The notes: a model not told the origin generated them from the letters alone. Counted from the first letter of the stretch, positions 46,619 to 58,903 are shown. The stretch is 64,000 bases of DNA from Deltaproteobacteria bacterium PRO3 (GCA_030263375.1 SZOV01000004.1:1-64000); one strand, 5' to 3'. Translations and numbers: made by a program.

Positions 46619-47362
46619 ATGACTAGGAAGTGGGTGTCGGGTTTTATTCTTCTTCAATTGGGTTTCGGCGGCATCTGCTCCGCGGCGGCCGCGGATCCCA
46701 ACGAGATCGTCGCCAAGGCCGACGCGATCCGCGCGCCGAAGGGTTCCTACGAGTTCGAGGCGACCGTGACGACCTACGAAGGCGCCGAAAAAAAATCCGA
46801 AAACGGCTACAAAGTCTTCGTGAGGGATCTGGACCATTCCTTGGTGGAGTTTCGGCTCCCGGCCTCCGAGAAGGGCAAGAGCCTCCTGATGGTCGAGGAG
46901 GATCTTTGGATATATCTCCCCAAGGTGAAAAAGCCGGTGCGCATCCCCCTGCAACAGCGGTTGGTGGGGGACGTCTCCAACGGAGACATGGCCAGGGCGA
47001 ATTTTTCCAACGACTATACGGCCGTTCTCGCGGGCGAGGAGAAGGTCGAGGGGAAGGACGTGTATGTTCTCGATTTAGCCGCAAAATCGCCGAAGAAAAC
47101 CTATAGCAAGATCCGCTACTGGGTTTCGAAGTCCGACAACCGGCCGGTGCAGGCGGAGTATTTCACCGTCTCGGGTCAGTCCTTGAAGACCGTGACCTTC
47201 GAGGACTTCCGCAGCGAGGCGGGCGCGATTCGTCCGATGCGCCTGGTATTCCGCGACACCCTGAACAAGAACAAGAAATCCATTCTCGAGTTCAAGTCCA
47301 TGGTGAAGAAGGACCTGGCTGAAAACATGTTCACCAAAGACTACATGAAGACCTTGGAGTAG
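46619..47362 (+). CDS. LolA-like outer-membrane lipoprotein-sorting protein
   Basis: 247 residues from the ATG at 46619, where a signal peptide begins (cleavage near SAAAA). The rest reads as a curved beta-sheet protein: SYEFEATVTTYEGAEKK, EFRLPASEKGKSLLMVEEDLWIYLPKVKKPVRIP, then YSKIRYWVSKSDNRPVQAEYF and GAIRPMRLVFRD. This is the pattern of the LolA-like DUF found with DUF1302 barrels and LolCDE/RND-type exporters. It is probably a periplasmic carrier of lipid or lipoprotein. The beta-barrel gene follows after 3 bases. Confidence 0.85.
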   Translation: MTRKWVSGFILLQLGFGGICSAAAADPNEIVAKADAIRAPKGSYEFEATVTTYEGAEKKSENGYKVFVRDLDHSLVEFRLPASEKGKSLLMVEEDLWIYLPKVKKPVRIPLQQRLVGDVSNGDMARANFSNDYTAVLAGEEKVEGKDVYVLDLAAKSPKKTYSKIRYWVSKSDNRPVQAEYFTVSGQSLKTVTFEDFRSEAGAIRPMRLVFRDTLNKNKKSILEFKSMVKKDLAENMFTKDYMKTLE

Positions 47363-47365
47363 CCG

Positions 47366-48724
47366 GTGGCGAAACCTCATTGGCGGCGGCTATGGGCGGG
47401 GCTGTCGGTTCTGGCATGTCTCTGTGGCGCGGTCCCGGCGGCCGCCGAGGAGGTGGGATCCGAGTCCAAGCCGGGCGAGGGCGCCTCATTTTGGCGGGAC
47501 AATTTCCAATACAGCGTCGAGTTGCGGCAGGAGACGGCCTACCGCATCGCCTCGCCCCGCAATTTCAGCAAGATCCGGCAATTCGTGAAGGCCGAGACCA
47601 AGTTCACCTTCAACGACCATCTCAAGATGAAGCTGGGCGGCCGCGGTTGGTACGACGCCGTCTACGACGTGACCGATCAGTATCCGCCCGACGTGCGCGA
47701 CAGCCTGCGCAAGGAGCTCACCATCCGGGACGCCTACCTGGACATCGCGGCCCCCAAGGTGAACATCCGCCTGGGGAACCAGCAGATCGTCTGGGGCGAG
47801 GCCTTGGGGCAATTCTTCGCCGACGTAGTCACGCCGAAGGATTTGAGGGAATTCTTCCTACCCAGCTTCGAGGACGTCCGGATTCCCATCTGGGCCTTGG
47901 ACCTCCAATATAATTTTTTGCCGGGCTGGACCCTGGAGGCGGTGTTGTCGCCGGACATGAGCGTGGATAAATTCGCCCCGCCCGGCGCGGACTTCGCCTT
48001 CTTCATCCCGCCGCCCCCGCCGGGAGTGAACCAGATCCTTCTGCCCGACGACAAGCCGCAGACCGACTTCAAGCATTGGAACGGCGGCGTTCGCTTTTCC
48101 TATTTGGTGAAGGGTTGGGACCTGGCCTGGTTCTATTACACCAGTCCCGATCACGTCCCCGCGCTGTTCAAGACCCTGGGCGTCGACGCGGCGGGCACGC
48201 CGACCCTGGTCCTGGACCCGAAGCACAAGCGCGTCCACCACCTGGCCGCCACGTTCAGCAAGTCGATCGGCGATTCGGCGGTGTTGCGGGGGGAGTTCGT
48301 CTACACGATCGGGCGCTTCTTCAACGCGCAGAACCTTGCCCTCAACAACGGAGTGGTCCGCCGCGACCAATTCCGCTACGTAGTCGGTTTCGATTACAGT
48401 CTCGGGGAATTCGACATGAACGCCGAGTTCCAACAGCAGGCCATCTTCGGCCAGACGGCGAACGTCGCCGACGACATCGTCGACACATGGATCTTCCTGC
48501 GCTTCGAGCACGAATTCCTCGAGGCCAAATTGGTGCCGGAGCTGATCTTCATTGTGGGCCTGGAAGCGGGGGACACCCAGGTCAGCCCGCGTCTGCACTA
48601 CCGCGTCACGCCGGGGGTCACCTTGACCTGGGGCGCGGACATCTTCAGCGGGCCGCAGGACACCCTCTACGGGGAGTTCGACCACAGCGACCGCATCTTT
48701 ATGAACACCAGCTGGAAATTTTAA
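47366..48724 (+). CDS. DUF1302-like outer-membrane beta-barrel protein
   Basis: 452 residues with a GTG start. A signal peptide (about 1-28, ending AAA) is followed by alternating amphipathic strands through the whole length (DNFQYSVELRQETAYRIA, FTFNDHLKMKLGGRGWYDAVYD, LRYVVGFDYSLGEFD-type segments). It ends FMNTSWKF with a terminal Phe, as in barrels assembled by the BAM complex. Together with the LolA-like protein and the divergent LolD-like ATPase it may form an envelope transport set. Substrate unknown. Confidence 0.8.
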   Translation: MAKPHWRRLWAGLSVLACLCGAVPAAAEEVGSESKPGEGASFWRDNFQYSVELRQETAYRIASPRNFSKIRQFVKAETKFTFNDHLKMKLGGRGWYDAVYDVTDQYPPDVRDSLRKELTIRDAYLDIAAPKVNIRLGNQQIVWGEALGQFFADVVTPKDLREFFLPSFEDVRIPIWALDLQYNFLPGWTLEAVLSPDMSVDKFAPPGADFAFFIPPPPPGVNQILLPDDKPQTDFKHWNGGVRFSYLVKGWDLAWFYYTSPDHVPALFKTLGVDAAGTPTLVLDPKHKRVHHLAATFSKSIGDSAVLRGEFVYTIGRFFNAQNLALNNGVVRRDQFRYVVGFDYSLGEFDMNAEFQQQAIFGQTANVADDIVDTWIFLRFEHEFLEAKLVPELIFIVGLEAGDTQVSPRLHYRVTPGVTLTWGADIFSGPQDTLYGEFDHSDRIFMNTSWKF

Positions 48725-48802
48725 AGGAAAGCGGTTTAGCCCGTCTGCGCATTTGCGAGGCGGGAAGAATAAGCCCGGGCGGGATTTGGGAGGGAGCGCG
48801 GC

Positions 48803-49315
48803 TTACTCGGCTTTCGCGACCAAGACAAGCTTTTGCCCCGACTCCACCGCCTCGCCGACCTTGACGTTGACTTCCTGGACGACCCCGTCGATCGCCGCGG
48901 CAAGTTCGTTTTGCATCTTCATTGCCTCGATGACGACGAGGGCCTGGCCCTTCTCGACCTTGTCGCCCACCGCGACCTTGACGTCGACGATCTTGCCGGG
49001 CATCGGGGCGCTGATCAGGCCGTGGCCGCCGCCCGACGCTTCGCTCTGCGAGACCACGCGGCGGCGCGGGTCGAAGACTTCGAGGTGGTAGGGGATGTTT
49101 TGCAGATTGAGCTCGCAGGTGTCCTGGCGGAAGACGACGTCGGCCTCGAGGACCTCCTTGCCGTCGATCAGGAAAGAATAAAGAGAACCCTTCGCCAACA
49201 GCGGCGAAAAGCGGTGAGTCGCGCCGTCGAGCGTGACTTCATATTCGCCCTCGACGCTCTTGATCTCGACTTGGCGTTCTTGGTCTTCGAACAATACGGT
49301 GTAGATTCGTGACAT
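48803..49315 (-). CDS. biotin carboxyl carrier protein subunit of an acyl-CoA carboxylase
   Basis: 170 residues. The biotinyl domain has the canonical EAMKM motif ([14 protein letters not shown]), in which the Lys is biotinylated, with SAPMPGKI before it. An N-terminal domain of about 90 residues ([30 protein letters not shown]) resembles the C-terminal region of PCC alpha subunits. It is the last of three co-oriented genes (7 bases after the biotin carboxylase), so the carboxylase alpha chain is split here. BirA (5727-6509) should biotinylate it. Confidence 0.92.
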   Translation of the reverse strand: MSRIYTVLFEDQERQVEIKSVEGEYEVTLDGATHRFSPLLAKGSLYSFLIDGKEVLEADVVFRQDTCELNLQNIPYHLEVFDPRRRVVSQSEASGGGHGLISAPMPGKIVDVKVAVGDKVEKGQALVVIEAMKMQNELAAAIDGVVQEVNVKVGEAVESGQKLVLVAKAE

Positions 49316-49322
49316 ATAAAAA

Positions 49323-50840
<1,518 letters not shown>

Positions 50841-50853
50841 GAGAGGGCCGCCA

Positions 50854-52407
<1,554 letters not shown>

Positions 52408-52466
52408 AAAATCACTGATAAACGTTAAAGATTTCGGGGATCCGGCGCCCGTGAGGGCGCCTAGGG

Positions 52467-52495
52467 CTCATAGATTTTCGGCCCGGGGGGGTCAA
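52467..52495 (-). promoter_or_regulatory. predicted sigma-70 promoter of the acyl-CoA carboxylase operon
   Basis: Minus strand: TTGACC (52495-52490), a 17-base spacer, TATGAG (52472-52467). The leader to the ATG at 52407 is about 50 bases. Confidence 0.5.
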
Positions 52496-52547
52496 GGGAA
52501 TTTCGACGCGGTATTCCAGGCAGTCGTAGCTGGGATCCGCGCAGGCC

Positions 52548-53879
52548 CTATTTGAGGAAATCGCGCGTCACTCGCGCCTGCACCGCCGCCTTCGCCACGG
52601 CCTTCGCGACCGCCGCGTGGACCAGGGGGTCGAGCGGGTCGGGGATCAGCTCGTTTTCGGGGGTTTGGCCGACGATGGCCAGGGCCGCCGCGATGAAGAT
52701 ATCGGGCGTGAAGCGCAGGGCCTTGGCCTCGATGGCGCCGCGGAAGATGCCGGGGAAGCCGAGCAGATTGTTGACCCGGCTGCCGTCGCTGGCAAAGGCG
52801 GCGCCGGCCGCGAGGGCCTCGGTGATGGTGATCTCGGGGAAGGGGTTGCTGAGCGCGAGGATGACCTGGCCCTTCTGCACGTCTTCGGCCTTGATCAGGC
52901 CGGGGAGGCCGGTCGTGGCGACGACGACCTGGCATTTCTTCAGCAAGTCCTTCAACTCGGCGACGATGCCGCCCATCCCTTCGAAACGCTTTTTCGCCTC
53001 GGGGTTGACGTCGGTGCCGTAGACCGGATTGCCGGTATATTTCATGATCAGGTTGGCGATCGCCGAGCCCGCCGCTCCCAGACCGATTTGGCCGACATTG
53101 GCCTTTTTCAGTTCGATGCCTCCGACCCGGCAGGCGTTGATCGTCGCCGCCAAGGCGACCGTCGCCGTGCCGTGTTGGTCGTCGTGCATGACGGGGATTT
53201 TCAGACGCGAGATCAGCTCGGCCTCGATTTCGAAACAATCCGGCGTGCGGATGTCCTCGAGCTGGATCGCGGAAAAGGTGGGCGAGATCGTCTCGACCGT
53301 GTCGATGAAGCGCTGGACGTCGAGGGTGTTGATCAGGACCGGGATCATGTGCAGGCCGGAAAACTGTTGGAAGAGGGCGGCCTTGCCCTCCATGACCGGC
53401 ATCGAGGCGGCGGCGCCGAGATTGCCCAGGCCCAGCACGCGGCTGCCGTTGGTGCAGAGGCCGACTGTCTTTCCGATGGTCGTGTAGACTTCGATCTGGC
53501 TGGGGTCTTCTTTGAGCAGCTTGCAGACGGAGGCCACACCGGGGGTGTAGACCTTGCGCAGGTCCTCGATGGACTGGATGGGCAGTTTGGGGCGGACCAG
53601 GAGCTTCCCGCCCTGGTGCAGCTCGAGGACTTCGTCGATGACCGATTCGAGCTCGACCTCGGGGATCTTGCGCACGGCGCTGACGATGGCGCTAAGATGG
53701 TCCTCGTCGTTGACGATGATCGTGATGTCGCGAATGTTGTGCAGCTCGCCGAAGCTGACCGTCGAGATATTGCCGATGTCGCCGCCCATCTGGGAGATGG
53801 TCGAGATCAGCTTGGATAAGACTCCGATAAATTTGCGGTTTTTGCAGCGAAGCGTGCGGATGAGTTTTTGATTCGACAT
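52548..53879 (-). CDS. malic enzyme with N-terminal ACT domain
   Basis: 443 residues. The first 80 or so form an ACT regulatory domain (RTLRCKNRKFIGVLSKLISTISQMGGDIGNI), so activity is probably controlled by a small effector such as an amino acid. The malic enzyme catalytic part follows: [39 protein letters not shown], and GLGAAGSAIANL for NAD(P). It decarboxylates malate to pyruvate. It lies 140 bases upstream of pccB in the same orientation and may be transcribed separately. The flank upstream is a 165-bp inverted-repeat element. Confidence 0.95.
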   Translation of the reverse strand: MSNQKLIRTLRCKNRKFIGVLSKLISTISQMGGDIGNISTVSFGELHNIRDITIIVNDEDHLSAIVSAVRKIPEVELESVIDEVLELHQGGKLLVRPKLPIQSIEDLRKVYTPGVASVCKLLKEDPSQIEVYTTIGKTVGLCTNGSRVLGLGNLGAAASMPVMEGKAALFQQFSGLHMIPVLINTLDVQRFIDTVETISPTFSAIQLEDIRTPDCFEIEAELISRLKIPVMHDDQHGTATVALAATINACRVGGIELKKANVGQIGLGAAGSAIANLIMKYTGNPVYGTDVNPEAKKRFEGMGGIVAELKDLLKKCQVVVATTGLPGLIKAEDVQKGQVILALSNPFPEITITEALAAGAAFASDGSRVNNLLGFPGIFRGAIEAKALRFTPDIFIAAALAIVGQTPENELIPDPLDPLVHAAVAKAVAKAAVQARVTRDFLK

Positions 53880-53929
53880 AAAGGGGATTTTAATCTCCCG
53901 CGAAATGTGAGGGGGGTCAAGGGGATTCT

Positions 53930-54094
53930 AAGTGTCGAAGTGTTTGAGTGCCTAAGTGTCTAAGTTATTAATCGAGCGGTAGTATACTCGTCAGTTGACA
54001 AGGGTGTAGGCGCTTTAGTAGCCCCTTCGCGTATTGCGTTAATTGTTGTTCCTTAGCTACTTAGACACTTAGGCACTCAAGCACTTCGACACTT
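53930..54094. repeat. 165-bp inverted-repeat element (MITE-like)
   Basis: Terminal inverted repeats of 36 bases (53930-53965 and 54059-54094) agree at 35 positions. Each arm is itself built from short related units (AGTGTC-, AGTGCC- and AAGTG-type words). It encodes no protein. A TATACT (53983-53988) and a TTGACA (53995-54000) inside do not pair at normal spacing. It fills the gap between the divergent ACT malic enzyme and epimerase genes, ending 13 bases before the epimerase ATG. Confidence 0.8.
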
Positions 54095-54107
54095 GAGCGG
54101 AGCGTTT

Positions 54108-54527
54108 ATGTCCTTCAAAAAAGTCGATCACGTCGCCATCGCCGTCCCCAACCTGGAAGAGGCGGTCAAGCTCTACCAAAGCCTGCTGGGCAAGGGGCCC
54201 GAGCACATCGAGGAGGTGGAGGAACAAAAGGTCCGGGCGGCCTTCTTCGGCGTCGGCGAGACCAACCTCGAGCTGCTCTTCCCCACCTCGCCCGACAGCC
54301 CCATCTCGAACTTCCTCGAGCAGAAGAAGGGGCGTGGCGGCCTGCACCACATCTGCATCGAGGTCAGTGGAATTGAGCAGCACCTAGAAGAGCTGAAAAA
54401 GCAGGGCGTTCAGCTGATCGACGAAAAGCCGCGCATCGGCGCCCACGGCAAGCGCATCGCCTTCGTCCACCCCAAGTCCACCGGCGGGGTCCTGCTCGAG
54501 CTCTCCGAGCCCGTCGCCGACCATTGA
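54108..54527 (+). CDS. mce: methylmalonyl-CoA/ethylmalonyl-CoA epimerase
   Basis: 139 residues from the ATG at 54108 with GGAG in front; a TTG five codons upstream lies in the repeat arm. The vicinal-oxygen-chelate fold shows KKVDHVAIAVPNLEEAVKLY, LELLFP, GGLHHICIEVS and the KGxRIAF-like HGKRIAFVHP. It interconverts the 2S and 2R epimers of methylmalonyl-CoA (and ethylmalonyl-CoA), needed for the B12 mutases. It is first in an operon with the lyase, 32 bases downstream. Confidence 0.93.
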   Translation: MSFKKVDHVAIAVPNLEEAVKLYQSLLGKGPEHIEEVEEQKVRAAFFGVGETNLELLFPTSPDSPISNFLEQKKGRGGLHHICIEVSGIEQHLEELKKQGVQLIDEKPRIGAHGKRIAFVHPKSTGGVLLELSEPVADH

Positions 54528-54559
54528 GTTTGAATTCAAATCTATAGGAGAAATCTCTC

Positions 54560-55552
54560 ATGAGTCCCAAAGTGCATCCGAACGAGGCCCTCTTCGCGGG
54601 CGAAAAGCCCTTTCCGATCATCCCTTCCTGCGAGCATTTCGCCGGCTCCGAAAAGCTGATCACCAAGGCGATGGAGCTGCAGAACACCAAGGGCGGCGTC
54701 TTCGACATCACGATGGACTGCGAGGACGGCGCGCCCACCGGCAAGGAGAAGGAGCACGCCGAGATGATCGTCGCGATGGCGAAGGGCCCGCTCAACAAGC
54801 ACAAGATGGCCGGCGCCCGGATCCACGACTACACCAATGCGCATTGGAAGCAGGACGTCGATATCCTGGTCGGCGGCGCCGGCAACGAGCTGGCCTACAT
54901 CACAATCCCCAAGCCCACCGCGGTCGGGCAGGTGAAGGAGATGATCGCCTACATCCAAGAGGTCGCGAAGAAGAACGGCATCAAGCGCGAGATTCCCATC
55001 CACGTCTTGATCGAGACCCACGGCGCCTTGAAAGATGCCTTCGAGATCGCGGCCCTGCCCTGGATGCAGGTCTTGGACTTCGGCCTGATGGACTTCGTCT
55101 CCGGCCACCATGGCGCCATCCCCGACGCCTGCATGCGCTCGCCGGGGCAGTTCGAGCACGCACTGATCTTCCGCGCGAAGGCGCAGGTCTGCGCGGCGGC
55201 CCTGGCCAACGGCATCATCCCTGCGCACAACGTGACGCTGGACCTGAAGGACGCCGAGAAGACCAAGGCCGACGCGAGCCGCGCCCGCAACGAGTTCGGC
55301 TTTCTGCGCATGTGGTCGATCTACCCGACCCAGATCGACGCCATCGTCGCGGCGATGCTGCCTGACTACAAGGGCGTCGAGAAGGGCGCGCAGATCCTGG
55401 TGGCTGCGCAAGAGGCCAACTGGGGCCCGATCCAGTTCGAGGGCGAGCTCCACGACCGCGCCACCTACCGCTACTTCTGGGAGCTGGTGCAGCGCGCACA
55501 CATCTCCGGGCAGAAGCTGCCGGAGGCGGCGGAGAAGGCCTTCTTCGGGTAA
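54560..55552 (+). CDS. HpcH/HpaI-CitE family CoA-ester lyase, likely L-malyl-CoA/beta-methylmalyl-CoA lyase
   Basis: 330 residues, SD AGGAG. The CitE-type TIM barrel has ITMDCEDGAPTGKEKEHAE (metal-binding Glu/Asp), IPIHVLIETHGALKDAFEIA and FGLMDFVSGHHG. Near the C-terminus are MWSIYPTQIDAI and IQFEGELHDRATYR. It should cleave beta-methylmalyl-CoA to glyoxylate and propionyl-CoA, as in the ethylmalonyl-CoA pathway. Neighbours are an epimerase and, elsewhere in the window, Mcd/Mch-like enzymes and the propionyl-CoA carboxylase, which supports that reading. Citramalyl-CoA or 2,4-dihydroxyhept-2-ene-dioate lyases are alternatives. A strong terminator follows. Confidence 0.8.
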   Translation: MSPKVHPNEALFAGEKPFPIIPSCEHFAGSEKLITKAMELQNTKGGVFDITMDCEDGAPTGKEKEHAEMIVAMAKGPLNKHKMAGARIHDYTNAHWKQDVDILVGGAGNELAYITIPKPTAVGQVKEMIAYIQEVAKKNGIKREIPIHVLIETHGALKDAFEIAALPWMQVLDFGLMDFVSGHHGAIPDACMRSPGQFEHALIFRAKAQVCAAALANGIIPAHNVTLDLKDAEKTKADASRARNEFGFLRMWSIYPTQIDAIVAAMLPDYKGVEKGAQILVAAQEANWGPIQFEGELHDRATYRYFWELVQRAHISGQKLPEAAEKAFFG

Positions 55553-55576
55553 ATTTCCGCAATCGATTTTGGCGAG

Positions 55577-55606
55577 AGGCAGGTCGCGAGACCTGCCTTT
55601 TTTTTT
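55577..55606 (+). terminator. Rho-independent terminator of the mce-lyase operon
   Basis: A perfect 9-bp stem (55577-55585 with 55590-55598) with a GCGA tetraloop is followed by a run of nine Ts (55598-55606). Confidence 0.92.
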
Positions 55607-55837
55607 GATAAGATTTTCCTATCCCCGGGCCGGGATTTCGTCCTAGGACGACGCCGCGATTCCCGCCTCGCCCGGAAATCGGCTCCCCAGGCAACTTTCC
55701 GGGACCGACGCCGAGCAAGGGGCGGGTTCGGCCGCCGGCCCCGACAGCCTCCTGATCCAAGGTTCCAGGAGGCCACGGGTTTGGGGAGGGCGGTGGCTTT
55801 CGCAGGGTAGCGGGAGCCTTTTCACGGGTAAGGAAAA

Positions 55838-58735
55838 ATGGTCTTTATATTTCGCTCCGCGGGGGTCGCCCCGCGTCCGGCGGAGGCGCAGGCCTCCGCG
55901 CACCCGGACCTTTCGGTCCCGGCCCTCTTGCAACGCCTTCAATCCGACGGCATTCCAATAAACGCCTCCATGCGGGCGGAATTGTCCGGTCTCGCGCGCG
56001 AGACGAGCCCCGCCTTGTTGGGCGAGGCGCTCTTCGCCCTCGCACGGCGGGGCGAGGCGGAGGGGAATCTTCCCCTCGCCGGCGCGGTCTACACATGGCT
56101 CGTCGAGAACTCCGGTTCCGGCGGGTTCACCTCGGGGTATGCCCGCAGCGCCCGGTCCCGAATCGAGGTCCTGCGCGGCGGCGGAAACTTCGGCGAGCGC
56201 GGGGAAAACTTTTTGCGGCATTTCGCCCGCGAGGCGACGGATCCTGGGCTGCTGATCGGGATGGCCTGCGCGGGCGGCGTCTTCCGCCTGACCCGCGCCT
56301 GGACTCTGGGGGAGCTCGCCGCCGCTGGAACTTTTAGTCCGACGACCACTCGCCTCCTCGCCCATGCGGCCGGCTTCGCGCTGGAGGCCCCGGCCTTCGT
56401 CGCGGCCAGTCGCGGTGTTCACGCCGCCCTCGAGGTTTCCGGCCGCACCGGGCATCCCTCTGTGGGACATGAATTGCTTTCCGCCTACCTATTTATCGGC
56501 GCGATGAAGTTGAGCGGCGCGGCCGCTGGCGGACTGCACCGCCGTTGGATCGGAGCCGAGCCCGCTCTTTCCCCCACGGGGCGGGTCTCCGCCCTCCTGT
56601 TTCCCCAGATGGGCATGTTGGGCGGCATTCTCTTGGCCCACGGCCTTGAGCAGGCGGCGGGGCTGAGGCCCGCGCAGGCCCCCGAGGCCTGGCTTGCGGA
56701 GAGCCTGGCGACCTTGCTGCATTTCCACGTGAGCGGTCGGCTCTTGCATGGTCTCGGCGGACCGGGGCTTCGGGGTTGGGAGCGCGCCATGGACTTGCAT
56801 GCGGAAGGCCTGCTGCGCCGGCCGCTCCGGATTCCCACGCGCCTCGCCTTCGCGCAGGCCCTCGAGGGACCGATGCTTAGCCAGGCGCTGAATCCTGGCG
56901 AAGAGGGCTTTGGGCAACCGCGCCAGCTGGAAGGCCGCGGCCAAAGCCTTCGGGTCGAGGCCGCCGATCCCTTGGACATCCGAGTCCCCGAAGAGGCCTC
57001 GATTCCGGAACTACTGCGGCATTTCATGCGCCTCTGGAGGGACAATCCCGGCGCGCAGCCCCGCATCGCCCTGCCCGAGGATTTGGCCAGACGGGTGGCG
57101 GATTGGGGCTACGCCTGGCAGGAGGCGATGAGCCAGAACTACGCCGCCGACTTCGCGCGCCTGCGGCGCCTGCACGAATCCCTCGCTCAGGGCGAGTCTC
57201 TCCCCGCCGAGGAGGCGCTTTACTTGGACGGGCTGATGGCTCAGACGCAGTCCCATGCGCAGGCCTTCGAGGCCTATCGCCGGCTTCTCTCGAAGATCGT
57301 GATTCAGGCCCGTCGCGCCCCTGACTACGAGCGCCGGCCCGAAGACAACACCCTCGATCGGGTCTTGCACGACCTGTCCCATCGCCCGCAATTTTTCCAG
57401 ATCATGGGCCTGGCCGCCGCCGACCTTCGCGAGGGGACTCCGCTGGACGCCTTCTATTTGCAGCAGCTCGACCCGCGGAACGGCTTTTCGGTGGGGCAGA
57501 CCGTCAAGGAAGGCCTCGTCATGGCCGCCTCCGAATCGCAGGAGCTGGTCTCGCGGGTGGGCAAGGGGCTGAAGCTTGAGGGGCTTGACGACATCCACCT
57601 CGCCCAGGGCGGCCAGGCGGCGCGGGCCCTGGGGGATATCCTGGCGAACTTCTTGACCAATACCTGGAGATACCGCCGGAGCGACGCGGTCGACGCGCAG
57701 ATTCAGGTAACTCGGCTGGCGGGCGGCGGGTTGCAATTCTCCGTCCGAGACGACGGGATCGGCATCGAGGCCCAGAATTTGGCGAGCCTCGGCAGTCACG
57801 GCTTTCGGGAATCGCGCGTCGACCTGAGCCGCTCCCACGGTTTCGGCCTGTCCTCGGTTATCGAGAACCTGCGCCGGATGGGCTGGGGTCCGCTTTGGGT
57901 GAAGAGCCGGGCGGGGGAGGGCAGCGAGTTCCGCTTCGAGATCCCCGGTGAGCAATTGCTCTCCGGCGGAGAGGGCCTTTCCGGGAGGCGCGCGGGTCCT
58001 GTGGACCGCATGGGGCAGGGCGGCCCTACCCGGCTCGAGACCAACCTGGACGAGGGCTTCATGGTGCCGGCGGCCGGCCTGGACCTGGCGATCCGCCGCT
58101 TGATCCAAGAGGTCCCGCCCGGACCCTCGCTTCCGGAGGATCTTGGCGTTTCGCGAGCCCAGGCCCTTCAATCGGGCGCCTTGCGGTTGCGGCGTTTGGA
58201 GATCTTCCATCGCCTCTTGGCCGCGGGCCAGCCCCTGGAACGCTTGGCGGTGCTCGAAAACGGCTCCGGCCCCTTGCTGGACACCGCCTTCACGGTCCTG
58301 CGTTTGGGCTCGAGACTTCGGATCAAAGAACCCGACGGGATCATGATGCGGTCGCATGCCCGGTGGTTGGGAAGAATCCTCACCGAGGCCGAGGGCGAGC
58401 GGATCCAATACCATGCTCCGGAGGCCATCGACCTGCCTTCCCCCTCGGACATCGTCTATTGGGGACATCCCAACCCCCGCGACATGATTCGGCCCGGCGG
58501 AGTGTCCATGGGAGAATACCTGGGCCGGGACGTGCGTCCGGGAGGATTTTTGGTCCTGCAGAGCGACCATTACTACGGGGCCTTCAAAGAGCTGCGGAAT
58601 CTGGACTTGGATCCCCGCGTCTGGGAGCGGCTATTTGCCGAGGATTTGCCCGACGTTGATTCCGGGTCCAATGCCATCGTCCCCTCGGCGCAGAGCACCA
58701 ACCTCCACCTTCAGGTCTTTCGCCGGCGTCACTAG
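55838..58735 (+). CDS. 965-aa protein with histidine-kinase-like ATPase domain and novel flanks
   Basis: AAGG precedes the ATG. The first 500 residues are Ala/Leu/Arg-rich with hydrophobic helices (about 140-210 and 230-285) and match nothing I know. An H-box-like VLHDLSHRP (His511) leads to a GHKL ATPase: N-box NFLTNTWRY (604-612), G1 RDDGIGIE (Asp639), and G2 SHGFGLSSV. After the kinase core come about 250 more residues (SDIVYWGHPNPRDM, GGFLVLQSDHYYGAFKEL) with the look of a class I methyltransferase fold lacking motif I. It could be a hybrid sensor whose output is not a response-regulator receiver. No partner regulator gene is adjacent. Confidence 0.7.
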   Translation: MVFIFRSAGVAPRPAEAQASAHPDLSVPALLQRLQSDGIPINASMRAELSGLARETSPALLGEALFALARRGEAEGNLPLAGAVYTWLVENSGSGGFTSGYARSARSRIEVLRGGGNFGERGENFLRHFAREATDPGLLIGMACAGGVFRLTRAWTLGELAAAGTFSPTTTRLLAHAAGFALEAPAFVAASRGVHAALEVSGRTGHPSVGHELLSAYLFIGAMKLSGAAAGGLHRRWIGAEPALSPTGRVSALLFPQMGMLGGILLAHGLEQAAGLRPAQAPEAWLAESLATLLHFHVSGRLLHGLGGPGLRGWERAMDLHAEGLLRRPLRIPTRLAFAQALEGPMLSQALNPGEEGFGQPRQLEGRGQSLRVEAADPLDIRVPEEASIPELLRHFMRLWRDNPGAQPRIALPEDLARRVADWGYAWQEAMSQNYAADFARLRRLHESLAQGESLPAEEALYLDGLMAQTQSHAQAFEAYRRLLSKIVIQARRAPDYERRPEDNTLDRVLHDLSHRPQFFQIMGLAAADLREGTPLDAFYLQQLDPRNGFSVGQTVKEGLVMAASESQELVSRVGKGLKLEGLDDIHLAQGGQAARALGDILANFLTNTWRYRRSDAVDAQIQVTRLAGGGLQFSVRDDGIGIEAQNLASLGSHGFRESRVDLSRSHGFGLSSVIENLRRMGWGPLWVKSRAGEGSEFRFEIPGEQLLSGGEGLSGRRAGPVDRMGQGGPTRLETNLDEGFMVPAAGLDLAIRRLIQEVPPGPSLPEDLGVSRAQALQSGALRLRRLEIFHRLLAAGQPLERLAVLENGSGPLLDTAFTVLRLGSRLRIKEPDGIMMRSHARWLGRILTEAEGERIQYHAPEAIDLPSPSDIVYWGHPNPRDMIRPGGVSMGEYLGRDVRPGGFLVLQSDHYYGAFKELRNLDLDPRVWERLFAEDLPDVDSGSNAIVPSAQSTNLHLQVFRRRH

Positions 58736-58842
58736 CGGAAACCGGATTATCTGCGGATGGCCGGCGGCCCCTGGGAAAAAACTGAGGTTCCGAGGCCCCA
58801 GGCTGGCGGGCCGAAGGGGGCGGCAGCCCCCGGAGCTGGGGG

Positions 58843-58880
58843 AAATCGCATAGAGATTCCGCGATTTTGGGGCCTTTTTT
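58843..58880 (+). terminator. possible terminator after the 965-aa gene
   Basis: A 7-bp stem (58843-58849 with 58861-58867) with an 11-base loop is followed by a T run (58875-58880) at a distance of seven bases. A separate GC hairpin (GGGGGC/GCCCCC) lies just upstream. This is a weak candidate. Confidence 0.35.
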
Positions 58881-58903
58881 CGTGAGCGCGCCGCCGCTGA
58901 AAA

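Noticed and set aside
53983-54000. Promoter made of TATACT and TTGACA inside the inverted-repeat element
   Set aside because: The order and spacing do not fit a -35/-10 pair on either strand.
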